Assembly: GCF_000981385.1 (NCBI RefSeq)
Contig: NZ_LATZ01000006.1
Location: 62,001-126,000, forward strand
DNA length: 64,000 nt
Direction of reading: 5' to 3'
Source of the DNA: Bacillus sp. SA1-12
Lineage (GTDB): Bacteria; Bacillota; Bacilli; Bacillales; Bacillaceae
Of this stretch, positions 9,428 to 19,270 are shown one piece after another. A program made the translations under genes and the position numbers. The notes under the pieces are model-generated. The model saw only the letters and a program-made list of their open reading frames with translations, searched no databases and was not told the DNA's origin. Position 1 is the first letter of the stretch, and each line of letters begins with the position of its first letter.

Positions 9428-11571
9428 AACGCCGAACGATTTCAGGTGCACAGTTGCTTAAGGGAACCAATATGGCAGAGGCTTCTCCATCATTTTTTAC
9501 GACACATGAGCAAATAAAGGTAAAAAACGTTTATTCCTTGCAAGATCTAGAAAATGTTGAGCATCTCGATACCTTTCCAGGTATTCAACCCTATTTGCGT
9601 GGACCATATGCCACCATGTATGTAAATCGACCTTGGACGATAAGACAGTATGCTGGTTTTTCAACAGCGGAGGAAAGCAATGCCTTTTTTCGCCGGAATT
9701 TAGAAATGGGACAAAAAGGTTTATCTGTTGCGTTTGATTTGGCAACACACCGCGGATATGATTCAGACCATCCTCGCGTAGTAGGCGATGTAGGCAAAGC
9801 AGGAGTTGCGATTGATTCCCTTTTAGATATGAAGATGTTATTCGATGGGATTCCATTAGATGAGATGTCTGTATCGATGACAATGAATGGTGCTGTCTTG
9901 CCGATTATGGCTTTTTATATCGTTACAGCAGAGGAGCAAGGAGTACCGAAGGAAAAGCTTACGGGGACAATTCAAAATGATATTTTAAAGGAATATATGG
10001 TTCGTAATACGTATATTTATCCACCTGAAACATCAATGAGAATTATTGGGGATATTTTCGAATATACAGCAAAGCATATGCCGAAATTTAACAGCATCAG
10101 CATTTCCGGTTATCATATGCAGGAGGCGGGAGCGCCAGCAGATCTTGAATTGGCCTATACTTTGGCAGATGGACTTGAGTATATTCGCACAGGATTGAAA
10201 GCAGGTCTTGATATTGATCAATTTGCGCCGCGTCTATCGTTTTTTTGGGCTATAGGAATGAATTATTTTATGGAAGTCGCTAAAATGAGGGCGGCAAGAT
10301 TTTTATGGTCAGCCATTGTAAAACAATTTGAACCTAAAAACCCAAAATCCCTTGCATTGAGAACCCACTCCCAAACATCTGGCTGGAGCCTAACGGAACA
10401 GGATCCTTATAATAATGTGGTTCGAACCTGTATCGAGGCACACGCAGCCGCAATGGGACATACGCAATCACTACATACCAATGCATTGGATGAAGCAATT
10501 GCTTTACCAACGGACTTTTCAGCAAGAATCGCCCGTAATACACAGCTCTATTTACAGTATGAAACAGGGATTTGTCAAGTAATTGATCCGTGGGGCGGTT
10601 CCTATTACGTTGAGTCTCTAACGAATTCTCTAATTGAACGAGCCAAAGAACATCTTAAAGAGATTGAAGAACTTGGGGGAATGACGAAGGCGATTGAAAC
10701 AGGACTGCCGAAAATGAAAATTGAAGAAGCGGCAGCAAGAAGACAGGCTAAAATTGATTCAGGAAAAGAACCGATTATTGGAGTAAATAAATTCAAGCTT
10801 GATGAAGAGGAGCCCCTCGATATTTTGACGATTGACAATTCAGCGGTAAGGAAAAAGCAAATCGAAAGACTTAAAGATGTAAAAGCGAACCGCAACGAAG
10901 ATCTTGTGAATAAAGCGTTACAGGCCATAACAAAGGCTGCGGCAGATGGGGAAGGAAATCTTTTGGCATTAGCAGTGGAGGCAGCACGTGCCCGCGCGAC
11001 CTTAGGAGAAATCTCCTTCGCTATAGAAAAGGTTAGCAGACGACATCAAGCAATGATTCGGTCGATTAGCGGTGTCTATAGCTCAGAATTCTCAAATGAA
11101 GAACAGATAAATGAAGTTAGAACAAAGACAGATCAGTTTTATGAGCTTGAAGGCAGACGCCCAAGAATCTTAATTGCCAAAATGGGACAGGACGGACATG
11201 ATCGCGGTGCCAAGGTCATTGCAACTGCCTTTGCAGATTTAGGCTTTGATGTTGATATTGGACCGCTTTTTCAAACACCGGCAGAAACTGCGTTACAGGC
11301 GGTTGAAAATGATGTCCATGTAGTCGGTATGAGCTCGCTGGCTGCAGGACATAAAACACTGCTTCCCCATCTCATAAGTGAATTAAAAAAGCTGGGAAGA
11401 GAAGACATCCTTGTGATTGTTGGCGGAGTCATTCCATATCAGGATTATGATGAGCTTAAAGCAAGCGGTGCTTCAGAAATATTCGGTCCCGGGACAGTCA
11501 TACCTGTTGCAGCAATGAAGGTTATTAACAGGATCCTTGAACAATTGGGATATGAGGAAATCGCCGAATGA
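9424..11571 (+). CDS. mutB: Methylmalonyl-CoA mutase large (alpha) catalytic subunit
   Basis: Catalytic adenosylcobalamin-dependent subunit, 715 residues. The N-terminal TIM barrel contains [12 protein letters not shown] with the active-site tyrosine and [10 protein letters not shown] with the active-site histidine. The C-terminal B12 domain has the base-off cobalamin motif D590-x-H592-x-x-G595 ([13 protein letters not shown]), followed by the GMSSLAAGH and IVGGVIP segments of the Rossmann-like fold. It overlaps mutA and meaB by four bases at each end. The pathway role is propionyl-CoA from Val, Ile or odd-chain fatty acids into succinyl-CoA. Confidence 0.95.
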   Translation: MKRRTISGAQLLKGTNMAEASPSFFTTHEQIKVKNVYSLQDLENVEHLDTFPGIQPYLRGPYATMYVNRPWTIRQYAGFSTAEESNAFFRRNLEMGQKGLSVAFDLATHRGYDSDHPRVVGDVGKAGVAIDSLLDMKMLFDGIPLDEMSVSMTMNGAVLPIMAFYIVTAEEQGVPKEKLTGTIQNDILKEYMVRNTYIYPPETSMRIIGDIFEYTAKHMPKFNSISISGYHMQEAGAPADLELAYTLADGLEYIRTGLKAGLDIDQFAPRLSFFWAIGMNYFMEVAKMRAARFLWSAIVKQFEPKNPKSLALRTHSQTSGWSLTEQDPYNNVVRTCIEAHAAAMGHTQSLHTNALDEAIALPTDFSARIARNTQLYLQYETGICQVIDPWGGSYYVESLTNSLIERAKEHLKEIEELGGMTKAIETGLPKMKIEEAAARRQAKIDSGKEPIIGVNKFKLDEEEPLDILTIDNSAVRKKQIERLKDVKANRNEDLVNKALQAITKAAADGEGNLLALAVEAARARATLGEISFAIEKVSRRHQAMIRSISGVYSSEFSNEEQINEVRTKTDQFYELEGRRPRILIAKMGQDGHDRGAKVIATAFADLGFDVDIGPLFQTPAETALQAVENDVHVVGMSSLAAGHKTLLPHLISELKKLGREDILVIVGGVIPYQDYDELKASGASEIFGPGTVIPVAAMKVINRILEQLGYEEIAE

Positions 11572-12572
11572 CAGAGTACTATCGTAAGAAGGCTGAAAAG
11601 GATGTTAACCATTATATTGACGGAATCTTAAATGGGGACCGTGTCATATTGGCCCAAGCCATTACAATGGTTGAAAGCAATGCAAAACGCCATTTTGAAA
11701 AAGCCCAGCAAATCATTGAGGCACTCTTAAAAAAACAGAGCTCTTCTATTAGAATCGGAATAACAGGAGTGCCTGGAGCAGGAAAAAGTACATTTATTGA
11801 CTCCTTTGGAACCTACTTATGCAATCAGGGTTATCGTGTCGCTGTGCTTGCAGTTGACCCAAGCAGCAAGGTATCTAAAGGAAGCATTATGGGAGATAAA
11901 ACAAGGATGGAACGCTTGGCAAGAAATCCTATGGCGTTTATTAGACCGTCACCTTCCGGGGGAAACCTTGGCGGGGTAAATCGTATGACACGAGAAACAA
12001 TTATTTTATGTGAAGCAGCGGGTTATGATGTAATTTTGGTGGAGACAATGGGTGTAGGACAAGGGGAATTTGTTGTCCGCGATATGGTGGATTTTTTTAT
12101 GCTGCTGGTTTTAACAGGTGCTGGTGATGAGCTGCAAACGATGAAAAAAGGAATCATGGAATTGCCTGACTTAGTTGTTGTGAATAAAGCTGATGGAGAT
12201 AATTTGGAAAAAGCAAAGAAAGCGAAACAGGAATACAACACGATTCTTCATTTTTTAAAGCCATATACCGATGGCTGGTCAACAAGAGCTGTTACAGCTT
12301 CTGCATTAAAGGAAACAGGGATTGAGGAAATTGTCCAGATCATACATGAGTTTGCAGGAAACACAAAAGCAAGTGGTTTATTCTATAGAAGAAGGAATGA
12401 ACAACAGCGAAATTGGCTGCATGAGCTCGTAAAGCACGAGCTCTATCAGCATTTTTATCATCATCCAATGGTCAATCAGCAGCTTACTCATTTTGAAAAA
12501 GCTGTCATGAATGGAGAAAAGACCGTAGCAGCGAGTGCATTGGATTTATTAGCGTTGTTTATAAAAGAATAA
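11568..12572 (+). CDS. meaB: MeaB-type GTPase, mutase chaperone
   Basis: G3E-family P-loop GTPase that gates cofactor loading and protects methylmalonyl-CoA mutase from inactivation. Visible elements are the Walker [10 protein letters not shown] (67-75), [19 protein letters not shown], the switch-like ETMGVGQGE, and the guanine-specificity motif NKAD. It is 334 residues and ATGA-coupled to mutB, which fixes its role in this operon. Older annotations call this family ArgK or LAO/AO transport ATPase; the operon context argues against that. Confidence 0.93.
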   Translation: MTEYYRKKAEKDVNHYIDGILNGDRVILAQAITMVESNAKRHFEKAQQIIEALLKKQSSSIRIGITGVPGAGKSTFIDSFGTYLCNQGYRVAVLAVDPSSKVSKGSIMGDKTRMERLARNPMAFIRPSPSGGNLGGVNRMTRETIILCEAAGYDVILVETMGVGQGEFVVRDMVDFFMLLVLTGAGDELQTMKKGIMELPDLVVVNKADGDNLEKAKKAKQEYNTILHFLKPYTDGWSTRAVTASALKETGIEEIVQIIHEFAGNTKASGLFYRRRNEQQRNWLHELVKHELYQHFYHHPMVNQQLTHFEKAVMNGEKTVAASALDLLALFIKE

Positions 12573-12649
12573 GACCGAGCGATCCATTTGCCCATTTAAT
12601 AGATAACTTGGTAAAATAGCAGTATTGATTGATAAAGGAGAGGTTTTCA

Positions 12650-13087
12650 TTGAGTATGGATTTTAATTTATTTATGAATGATATCGTGAAGCAGGCTCGC
12701 AAGGAAATTGTTGCTGCTGGATATACCGAGCTAAAGTCGCCGGAAGAGGTTGACGAAGTTCTAGAAAGTAAAGGAACAACGCTTGTTATGGTAAACAGTG
12801 TTTGCGGTTGTGCTGGTGGAATTGCCAGACCTGCTGCTGCACATGCTATTCATTTTGATAAACGCCCAGATAATCTTGTGACGGTCTTTGCGGGACAGGA
12901 TAAGGAGGCCACAGCACGTGCGAGAGAGAAGTTCACAGGATATCCGCCATCATCACCATCTTTTGCTTTACTAAAAGATGGCAAGATCATGACAATGGTT
13001 GAACGTCATGAAATTGAAGGACATGATCCAATGTCTGTTGTAGCAAAGCTTCAATCAGCATTTGATGAATATTGTGATGAAGTTTAA
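12650..13087 (+). CDS. brxB: Bacilliredoxin BrxB
   Basis: YphP/YqiW-family thiol oxidoreductase that removes bacillithiol from S-bacillithiolated proteins. It has the characteristic CGC active site in [14 protein letters not shown] (Cys 52 and 54) and the downstream [15 protein letters not shown] segment. The most likely start is TTG 12650, about 6 bases after GGAGAGG ([11 protein letters not shown], as in B. subtilis YqiW), with ATG 12656 possible. An upstream TTG at 12629 would lie before its own ribosome binding site. It is monocistronic, followed by a strong terminator. Confidence 0.93.
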   Translation: MSMDFNLFMNDIVKQARKEIVAAGYTELKSPEEVDEVLESKGTTLVMVNSVCGCAGGIARPAAAHAIHFDKRPDNLVTVFAGQDKEATARAREKFTGYPPSSPSFALLKDGKIMTMVERHEIEGHDPMSVVAKLQSAFDEYCDEV

Positions 13088-13100
13088 GAACCAATTAAGA

Positions 13101-13132
13101 GGCAGGCTCATTTAATGAGCTTGCCTTTTTTT
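13101..13132 (+). terminator. Rho-independent terminator after brxB
   Basis: Stem 13101-13111 with 13115-13125 (one G-U), 3-nt loop, then a run of seven or more T. Confidence 0.9.
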
Positions 13133-13201
13133 ATAAATGAAAATATTCTGAAAAAATGAATTTACATAATATTTTTATAATTACATCTTTATGAATATTG
13201 A

Positions 13202-13229
13202 TTGCATATTTATAAACCTGTGTTAAAAT
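13202..13229 (+). promoter_or_regulatory. Promoter of artPQR
   Basis: TTGCAT (13202-13207), a 16-base spacer, and TAAAAT (13224-13229), with an AT-rich upstream stretch. The interval 13147-13215 has several TGAAT/ATTCA-like halves that could be ArgR boxes, but none is a clean match. A TAGTG-N6-CACTA dyad lies just downstream near 13250-13265. Confidence 0.5.
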
Positions 13230-13310
13230 ACAAATTATTGATTAAATATTAGTGAGTGAACACTAAAAACAGACATATATATTTAGAAGATATTATAGGA
13301 GGAAATTATT

Positions 13311-14093
13311 ATGAAAAAATTATCATTGCTTATGATAAGTTTATTCATCATTGGTTTATTAGCAGCTTGTGGAACAAGCACAAATGAAGCGGATGATTCA
13401 ACTTCAGGCGGGGACAAAAAGGTATTAAAAATGGCTACATCAGCTGATTATCCGCCATTTGAATATATTGATACGACAAAAGGCAGCGACATTGTTGGTT
13501 TTGACATTGATCTTGCGAAGGCATTAGCAGAAAAAACAGGATATGAACTTGAAATTCAGGATATTGATTTTAATAGCTTAATTCCTGCCCTTCAAGCTAA
13601 ACAAATTGATTTGGTTTTATCAGGGATGACACCAACACCCGAACGTGCGGAGAATGTTGATTTTTCAGATGTATATTATACAGCTAATCATATGATTGTT
13701 TCCTTAAAAGATAAGGAAGTAAAATCAATAGAAGAGCTTAAAGGAAAAACAATCGGTGTTCAATTAGGTTCTATTCAGGAAGATAAAGCAAAGGAAATTT
13801 CCGAACAAGTAAATGTGAAAATTGAGAACCGAAATAAAATCTCTGATTTAATTCAAGAATTAAAATCTGGTCGTATCGATGCTGCGATCATCGAAGACTT
13901 AGTTGCCAATGGGTATATTGAAAAAGATAAAGACTTATCAGGCTTTACAATGGCATCAGAGGAAGAGGCAGGTTCAGCGATTGCTTTTCAAAAGAATAGT
14001 CCATATACAAAAGAATTTAATGATGCTCTAAATGAAATGAAAGAAAATGGCGAGCTTGATAAATTAGTTGCTAAATGGTTTGGCGGCGAATAA
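13311..14093 (+). CDS. artP: Arginine-type amino acid ABC transporter substrate-binding lipoprotein
   Basis: Extracytoplasmic receptor of a polar amino acid ABC transporter. A signal peptide with lipobox LLAAC makes Cys20 the lipidated residue. After a short Thr/Ser/Asp-rich linker, a bacterial solute-binding type 3 domain follows (YPPFEYIDTTKGSDIVGFDIDLAKALAEK split over its first lobe; GMTPTPERAENVDFS in the hinge region). It is 260 residues with the ribosome binding site TAGGAGGAAA. Order and family match B. subtilis ArtP (YqiX), which takes up arginine; exact specificity cannot be read from sequence. Confidence 0.88.
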   Translation: MKKLSLLMISLFIIGLLAACGTSTNEADDSTSGGDKKVLKMATSADYPPFEYIDTTKGSDIVGFDIDLAKALAEKTGYELEIQDIDFNSLIPALQAKQIDLVLSGMTPTPERAENVDFSDVYYTANHMIVSLKDKEVKSIEELKGKTIGVQLGSIQEDKAKEISEQVNVKIENRNKISDLIQELKSGRIDAAIIEDLVANGYIEKDKDLSGFTMASEEEAGSAIAFQKNSPYTKEFNDALNEMKENGELDKLVAKWFGGE

Positions 14094-14172
14094 TAAGAAC
14101 GCTCATTTTATGAAAATATGACTTTCACCAGTGGAAGTTCTAATGCTTGTTAAGATAGGGATAAAATTATAT

Positions 14173-14208
14173 GGGTCTGACAACTACTAATAGTGTCAGC
14201 CCTTTTTT
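14173..14208 (+). terminator. Terminator/attenuator between artP and artQ
   Basis: Stem 14173-14182 with 14194-14202 (one bulged base), followed by TTTTTT. It should let artP be made in excess over the permease and ATPase, a common layout in ABC importer operons. Confidence 0.75.
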
Positions 14209-14249
14209 ATGAAGACTGGTTAAGAATCAGATTGAAAGGATTTAGAGAT

Positions 14250-14909
14250 ATGGATATAAACTTTTCTTCGATTGTCCCATCCTTGCCATTTATTTTGGAA
14301 GGAATTTGGGTTACGTTACAAATTGTTTTACTTTCCTTATTACTTGGTTTTGTATGGGGAATTATTTTGGCTTTATTCAAAATCAGCAGAGTCAAGCCAT
14401 TAATGTGGTTTGCAGACGCTTATACGTCCATTTTTAGAGGAACACCATTGGTATTGCAATTGCTTATTATTTACTTTGGGCTTCCACAAATTTTAGGGTT
14501 CCCAATCGATCCATACCCTGCTGCTGTTGCTGCGTTTACATTGAATTCGGGAGCTTATATTTCTGAAATTATACGCGCAGGTATTAATGCGATTGATAAA
14601 GGACAGCAAGAGGCTTCAATGGCTTTAGGAGTCCCTTATTCAAAGATGATGAAGGATATTATTCTTCCACAGGCATTTAAAAATATTTTGCCTGCCCTAA
14701 TGAATGAATTCATTACGTTAACAAAAGAATCAGCCATTGTAACCGTAATTGGTGTTCAAGACATAATGAGACGTGCCTATCAAGTTGGGGCAGATTCCTA
14801 TAACTACTTCGCCCCTTTAATATTTGCCGGTCTTATTTACTATCTTTTGGTGATGGTATTGACACTCCTTGGTAAAGGCATTGAAGGGAGAATGAGACGC
14901 AGTGATTAA
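14250..14909 (+). CDS. artQ: Amino acid ABC transporter permease
   Basis: HisM/GlnP-type inner membrane subunit with about five membrane segments and the EAA loop around [20 protein letters not shown], which contacts the ATPase. A GTG at 14193 lies inside the preceding terminator hairpin and can be discarded. ATG 14250 follows an AAAGGA ribosome binding site at a good distance and gives [20 protein letters not shown], the usual start of the first membrane helix. The product is 219 residues and overlaps artR by 8 bases. Confidence 0.9.
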   Translation: MDINFSSIVPSLPFILEGIWVTLQIVLLSLLLGFVWGIILALFKISRVKPLMWFADAYTSIFRGTPLVLQLLIIYFGLPQILGFPIDPYPAAVAAFTLNSGAYISEIIRAGINAIDKGQQEASMALGVPYSKMMKDIILPQAFKNILPALMNEFITLTKESAIVTVIGVQDIMRRAYQVGADSYNYFAPLIFAGLIYYLLVMVLTLLGKGIEGRMRRSD

Positions 14910-15624
14910 GGTTGAAAATTTGCATAAATCATATGGTAAACTTGAAGTTTTAAAAGGAATTACAACAACGATTGCTTCAGGGGAAGTAATTGCTATTATC
15001 GGCCCTTCGGGGTCTGGTAAATCCACTTTTTTACGATGCTTAAATTTACTTGAAACACCTACACAGGGGAAGGTGTGGATCAAAGACCAGGAAGTTACGA
15101 ATCCAAAGGTTGATATTGCAAAGGTGCGTCAAAATGTGGGAATGGTTTTCCAGCACTTTCATTTATTTCCCCATAAAACTGTTCTAGATAACTTAACGTA
15201 TGCGCCTATGACGGTGAAAGGACAGACAAAGCAAGAAGCGGAGGAAAACGGAAAAACGCTTTTAAAAAAAGTAGGTCTGCTTGAAAAGGCTTCGGAATAT
15301 CCAAATCGTTTATCAGGCGGACAAAAACAACGTGTGGCGATTGCACGCGCTCTTGCCATGACCCCTGAAGTCATCTTATTTGATGAGCCCACCTCAGCAC
15401 TTGATCCTGAAATGGTAAAAGAAGTGCTTGAGGTAATGAAAGATTTAGCTCAAACGGGAATGACGATGGCTATCGTAACACATGAAATGGGCTTTGCTAA
15501 AGAGGTAGCAGATCGCGTGCTTTTCCTTGACGGAGGCAAACTTGTTGAAGATGCTGCACCTGATGAATTCTTTACAAATCCGAAAACAGAACGTGCAAAA
15601 GTATTCTTAGAGAAAATGTTATAA
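14902..15624 (+). CDS. artR: Amino acid ABC transporter ATP-binding protein
   Basis: Cytoplasmic ATPase of the importer, 240 residues, with Walker [10 protein letters not shown] (33-41), Q-loop [12 protein letters not shown], signature LSGGQKQR, Walker B ILFDEP and switch histidine TH. The start is GTG 14902, inside the end of artQ, behind GGGAG, so the two are translationally coupled. An imperfect hairpin with T-run closes the operon. Confidence 0.93.
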   Translation: MIKVENLHKSYGKLEVLKGITTTIASGEVIAIIGPSGSGKSTFLRCLNLLETPTQGKVWIKDQEVTNPKVDIAKVRQNVGMVFQHFHLFPHKTVLDNLTYAPMTVKGQTKQEAEENGKTLLKKVGLLEKASEYPNRLSGGQKQRVAIARALAMTPEVILFDEPTSALDPEMVKEVLEVMKDLAQTGMTMAIVTHEMGFAKEVADRVLFLDGGKLVEDAAPDEFFTNPKTERAKVFLEKML

Positions 15625-15634
15625 GTACATGAAG

Positions 15635-15668
15635 AAAGGTGGTCAAATCGATCATCTTTTTTCGTTTT
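15635..15668 (+). terminator. Rho-independent terminator of artPQR
   Basis: Stem 15635-15644 with 15650-15659 containing two G-U pairs, 5-nt loop, then TTTTTT. Confidence 0.8.
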
Positions 15669-15782
15669 TTACTGGCTTATAGTGTAAACTATTTTTATTA
15701 TAAGGCTAATTTTTTTACTTCGGTTATGTTGTTAACCAAGTGGAATTGGCGGAAATTTTGAAGGTTAACGGGGAGAAAGCAT

Positions 15783-16736
15783 ATGTTTAAAATAGGTTAT
15801 CGGACAGCGAAAACAGCACTTGGTACAACCATTGCTGTTATGCTCGCACAATTTATGGAGCTTGATAATTATATTTCAGCAGGAATCATTACCATTCTAT
15901 GCATACAGGTTACAAAGAAGAAATCACTAAAAAGCTCTTGGGCGAGACTGCTAGCTTGCACGATTGCAATGTTGTATTCTTTTCTCTTTTTTGAAGGGAT
16001 CATGTATCATCCAATTATTATTGGCCTTGTGCTATTAGTGTTTATACCTACAACTGTGTTTGCAAACGTAACAGAGGGAATTGTAACAAGTGCAGTTATT
16101 ATTTTTCATTTATATAATGAAGCCTCCATAACATGGTCATTAATATGGAATGAATTTTTATTAATTATCATCGGAATTGGCGTTGCCTTAATCATGAACA
16201 TTTATATGCCAAGTATGGAAGTGAAACTGAAAAATTATCAAAAGCAGATTGAAGAAAATCTCTCGAGCATTTTTCGTGAAATCGAATTATATTTGGTTGA
16301 AAGTAATCGAAAATGGGACGGAAGTGAAATCATCAAAACAGCGGAATTAATTAATGAAGCAAAGACAATGGCATTCCGTGAGGTTGAAAATCATTTCTTA
16401 CGACATGAAAATAACTATTACCATTATTTTAAAATGAGGGAAAAACAATTTGAAATTATTGAACGAATCATTCCACTGATCACATCCATTCATACCTCTG
16501 TAGATCAAAGCAAAATGATTGCAGACTTTATTCATGATTTGCGTATACATATCCATCCAGGTAATACGGCGCATAAATTTTTAGTCCAATTGCTTGAAAT
16601 GAAACAGGTATTTGAAAATATGAAATTGCCGCAAACAAGGGAAGAGTTTGAAGTAAGGGCAGCACTTTTGCATTTTATAAGGGAAATGGAAAGCTATTTA
16701 ATAATAAAGAGTCAATTTAAAGGATTGGATCGATAA
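15783..16736 (+). CDS. yqjA: Aromatic acid exporter family membrane protein (YqjA type)
   Basis: A 317-residue protein with an N-terminal half of about four to five hydrophobic segments (roughly residues 5-145: YRTAKTALGTTIAVMLAQF, then further helices) and a soluble, mostly helical, charged C-terminal half. This is the organisation of the ArAE_1 (formerly DUF939) family that includes B. subtilis YqjA, and it has the same location between art and yqjC. Transport of aromatic acids is inferred from distant homologues only. It is preceded by GGGGAGAAAG and followed by a palindromic element that probably terminates transcription. Confidence 0.82.
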   Translation: MFKIGYRTAKTALGTTIAVMLAQFMELDNYISAGIITILCIQVTKKKSLKSSWARLLACTIAMLYSFLFFEGIMYHPIIIGLVLLVFIPTTVFANVTEGIVTSAVIIFHLYNEASITWSLIWNEFLLIIIGIGVALIMNIYMPSMEVKLKNYQKQIEENLSSIFREIELYLVESNRKWDGSEIIKTAELINEAKTMAFREVENHFLRHENNYYHYFKMREKQFEIIERIIPLITSIHTSVDQSKMIADFIHDLRIHIHPGNTAHKFLVQLLEMKQVFENMKLPQTREEFEVRAALLHFIREMESYLIIKSQFKGLDR

Positions 16737-16760
16737 AAGAAATCAATAATACAATGACAA

Positions 16761-16868
16761 GAGGCAGTCTCAAACTGTGTCGGACCCATATAATAAACAC
16801 GATTTAATACTTTAGTAATGAGGGAAGTGTTTAAAGGGAGCCATTTTGGTTTGAGCCAGCCTCTTTTC
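16761..16868. repeat. Palindromic intergenic element, terminator-like
   Basis: Imperfect inverted repeat: 16761-16775 (starting GAGGCAGTCTCAAAC) with 16849-16863, followed by TTTT. An inner dyad AAACAC/GTGTTT is present. It belongs to the same family as the elements at 7197, 25497 and 62316. The next stretch up to 17022 has one more hairpin with a T-run (AGAGAC 16906-16911 / GTCTCT 16930-16935) and no gene. Confidence 0.55.
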
Positions 16869-17022
16869 ATTATGTTCTCTAAATACAGCCTGTTGATTTG
16901 TTCTTAGAGACGAGCTTATGCGGATAGGAGTCTCTTTTTAGCACTAGTTTCTGAATGCATTGTGTATCCCTTAATTACCTTTTTGGCAAAATCAGCAACC
17001 TAACTTTTCATAGCCTTTTTAT

Positions 17023-17115
17023 TTAAAACCAAGTTGCGATACCAGTTAGTATGGTTGTAACAAGCATAATCCCTATCATTAAATAGACGACGAATTTTTG
17101 TGTTTTACGAGACAT
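17023..17115 (-). CDS. prli42: Prli42-like membrane miniprotein
   Basis: A 30-residue peptide starting MSRKTQKFVVYLMI: a basic N terminus, then a single hydrophobic helix, ending ...LTGIATWF. Length, charge layout and sequence match the stressosome-associated miniprotein Prli42 known from Listeria and annotated across Bacillaceae, where it anchors the stressosome to the membrane. An AAGGAG ribosome binding site (complement of 17125-17130) sits 9 bases before the ATG. It is transcribed opposite to yqjA and mce. Its function here is by homology only, from memory. Confidence 0.75.
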   Translation of the reverse strand: MSRKTQKFVVYLMIGIMLVTTILTGIATWF

Positions 17116-17290
17116 TTCTTCTCACTCCTTGTCCCTTTATTTTATCGTGAAAGGGTCATTTGGACAACACTTCTTCAGAAAAGGAAGGGGAATGAAAGAA
17201 ATTTGTCAAAACAGCAGGAGTTTCAAGTGAAAAGAGAGAAAAGTTTATTATATCGTGATAACGTTTGCAAAAGGTGGGGGGATTCGGCAT

Positions 17291-17713
17291 ATGGTGAAAA
17301 AAGTTGATCATATCGGTATAGCAGTACGTTCAATAGAAACTGTCATGCCTTTTTATAAAGATGTTTTACAGTTGGAATTACTGGGTTATGAAGAAGTGCC
17401 GTCACAGCAGGTTAGAGTAGCTTTTTTATCTGCAGGCAGTACAAAAATCGAACTATTAGAACCAATGTCCGAAGAAAGCACGATCGCCAAATTTCTTTCT
17501 AAGAGGGGTGAAGGGATCCATCACATTGCTTTTGGTGTATCTGACTTAGAAGCTCGTTTGCAGGAGTTTAAGAGAAAAGGGATCCCATTAATTGATGAAA
17601 AACCAAGGATTGGTGCGGCGCAAGCAAATATCGCTTTTTTACATCCAAAAGCAGCAAATAATGTGCTGGTTGAACTATGTGAAAAACAACGGGGTGAACA
17701 TGATGAGCAATGA
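17291..17713 (+). CDS. mce: Methylmalonyl-CoA epimerase
   Basis: Vicinal-oxygen-chelate fold enzyme (B. subtilis YqjC type) that converts (S)- to (R)-methylmalonyl-CoA, linking propionyl-CoA carboxylase to the mutase. It is 140 residues; metal ligands are visible as the first His in KVDHIGIAV, His in GEGIHHIAF and the final Glu in VLVELCEK. An in-frame GTG at 17255 is further upstream, but ATG 17291 is preceded by AGGTGGGGG and gives MVKKVDHIGIAV, the family start. The gene overlaps the next by 14 bases. A weak cre-like TGATAACGTTTGCA lies at 17255-17268. Confidence 0.92.
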   Translation: MVKKVDHIGIAVRSIETVMPFYKDVLQLELLGYEEVPSQQVRVAFLSAGSTKIELLEPMSEESTIAKFLSKRGEGIHHIAFGVSDLEARLQEFKRKGIPLIDEKPRIGAAQANIAFLHPKAANNVLVELCEKQRGEHDEQ

Positions 17714-19256
17714 TATTTATAAAAAAATAAATGAATTATATGAAAAAAGGCGTGAAGTTGAGTTAGGCGGCGGGGATGATAAAATTAAAAAGCAGCATGA
17801 AAAAGGAAAGCTAACGGCCAGAGAGCGTATAAACTTACTTGTTGATGAAGGGACATTTGTTGAATTAAACCCATTTATTCAGCATCGATGCAGTGATTTT
17901 GGCTTACATGACAAAAAAGGCCCTGGAGATGGGGTAGTTACAGGGTATGCAAAAGTGAATGGGAGGCCAATTTATTTATTTTCACAGGACTTTACAGTAT
18001 TTGGCGGTGCTCTTGGTGAAATGCATGCGAAAAAAATTGCAGCGGTTATGGATTTAGCTGCAAAAAATGGAACCCCATTTATTGGGTTGAATGACTCTGG
18101 CGGTGCGAGAATTCAAGAAGGTGTGGTATCATTAGATGGGTACGGGCAAATCTTTTACCGTAATACGATTTATTCTGGTGTTATTCCGCAGCTATCAGTC
18201 ATTCTTGGGCCATGTGCTGGGGGGGCGGTGTATTCACCAGCTATCACTGATTTTGTGTTTATGGTTGAACAAACAAGTCAAATGTTTATTACAGGGCCAA
18301 AAGTAATTGAAACCGTAACAGGTGAAAAAATAAGTTCTGAGGATTTAGGAGGAGCTTATGTACATAATACGATTAGCGGAAATGCACATTTCTCAGGTTC
18401 AACAGAAGAAGAGGTTTTACTGCAGGTTCGAATGCTGTTAAGCTATTTGCCGCAAAATAACCATGAAAAACCTCCTATCCTGCCGTATGAGGAAAAGGAT
18501 GAATATCGGCCGGACTTAACAGATTTAATTCCCTTCGATGCAATTCGGCCATATGATGTTCGAATCGTTATTAATCAGGTAGTTGATGACGGATCATTTT
18601 TAGAAATTCAAAAAGATTTTGCGAAAAACATTGTCATCGGTTTAGCAAGAATAAAGGGAGAAGTGGTTGGCCTAGTTTGTAATCAACCCAAATATATGGC
18701 TGGCGGATTGGATATTGATTCATCGGATAAAGCAGCTAGATTCATCCGCTTTTGTGATTCTTTTCAAATTCCGCTGATTACATTTGAGGATGTAACAGGC
18801 TTTTTTCCTGGAGTTAAACAAGAGCACGGAGGGATTATTCGCCACGGTGCTAAAATTTTATATGCTTACTCTGAGGCAACCGTTCCGAAGCTGACCGTCA
18901 TCTTAAGAAAAGCATATGGAGGAGCTTATGTGGCCTTGAACAGTAAGTCAATTGGCGCAGATTTAGTCTATGCATGGCCAAACGCTGAAATTGCTGTTAT
19001 GGGACCTCAAGGGGCAGCATCCATTATTTTCTCGAAGGAAATTGAAAATAGCGGCACCCCTGAACAAACAAGACTAGAAAAAATTGAAGAATATCGTGAA
19101 AAGTTTGCAAACCCTTATGTTGCAGCAAGTCAGGGCATGGTTGACGATGTTATTGATCCAAGAGAAACAAGAATAAAGTTGATCCAGGCTCTGGACATGC
19201 TTAGAACAAAACAGGAGACTAGACCCAAGAAAAAACATGGGAACATTCCCCTTTAG
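17700..19256 (+). CDS. yqjD: Acyl-CoA carboxylase carboxyltransferase subunit (propionyl-CoA carboxylase beta type)
   Basis: Carboxyltransferase with two crotonase-like halves: the N-terminal half contains DFTVFGGALGEMHAKKI and NDSGGARIQEGV, the C-terminal half GGIIRHGAKILYAYSEATVPK and RKAYGGAYVALNSK. At 518 residues from ATG 17700 (or 517 from ATG 17703) it has the size of PccB/YqjD. The start lies inside the end of mce, so the pair is coupled. It should carboxylate propionyl-CoA to methylmalonyl-CoA, but no biotin carboxylase or biotin carrier subunit is encoded in this window and one must be supplied from elsewhere. Confidence 0.9.
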   Translation: MMSNDIYKKINELYEKRREVELGGGDDKIKKQHEKGKLTARERINLLVDEGTFVELNPFIQHRCSDFGLHDKKGPGDGVVTGYAKVNGRPIYLFSQDFTVFGGALGEMHAKKIAAVMDLAAKNGTPFIGLNDSGGARIQEGVVSLDGYGQIFYRNTIYSGVIPQLSVILGPCAGGAVYSPAITDFVFMVEQTSQMFITGPKVIETVTGEKISSEDLGGAYVHNTISGNAHFSGSTEEEVLLQVRMLLSYLPQNNHEKPPILPYEEKDEYRPDLTDLIPFDAIRPYDVRIVINQVVDDGSFLEIQKDFAKNIVIGLARIKGEVVGLVCNQPKYMAGGLDIDSSDKAARFIRFCDSFQIPLITFEDVTGFFPGVKQEHGGIIRHGAKILYAYSEATVPKLTVILRKAYGGAYVALNSKSIGADLVYAWPNAEIAVMGPQGAASIIFSKEIENSGTPEQTRLEKIEEYREKFANPYVAASQGMVDDVIDPRETRIKLIQALDMLRTKQETRPKKKHGNIPL

Positions 19257-19270
19257 GAGGTAAAGTTGAA

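Noticed and set aside
13147..13215. ArgR boxes before artP
   Set aside because: Several TGAAT/ATTCA halves occur, but in AT-rich DNA none forms a convincing 18-base operator.
17255..17268. TGATAACGTTTGCA as cre site of mce
   Set aside because: Two mismatches to the consensus; possible but too weak to list as a site.
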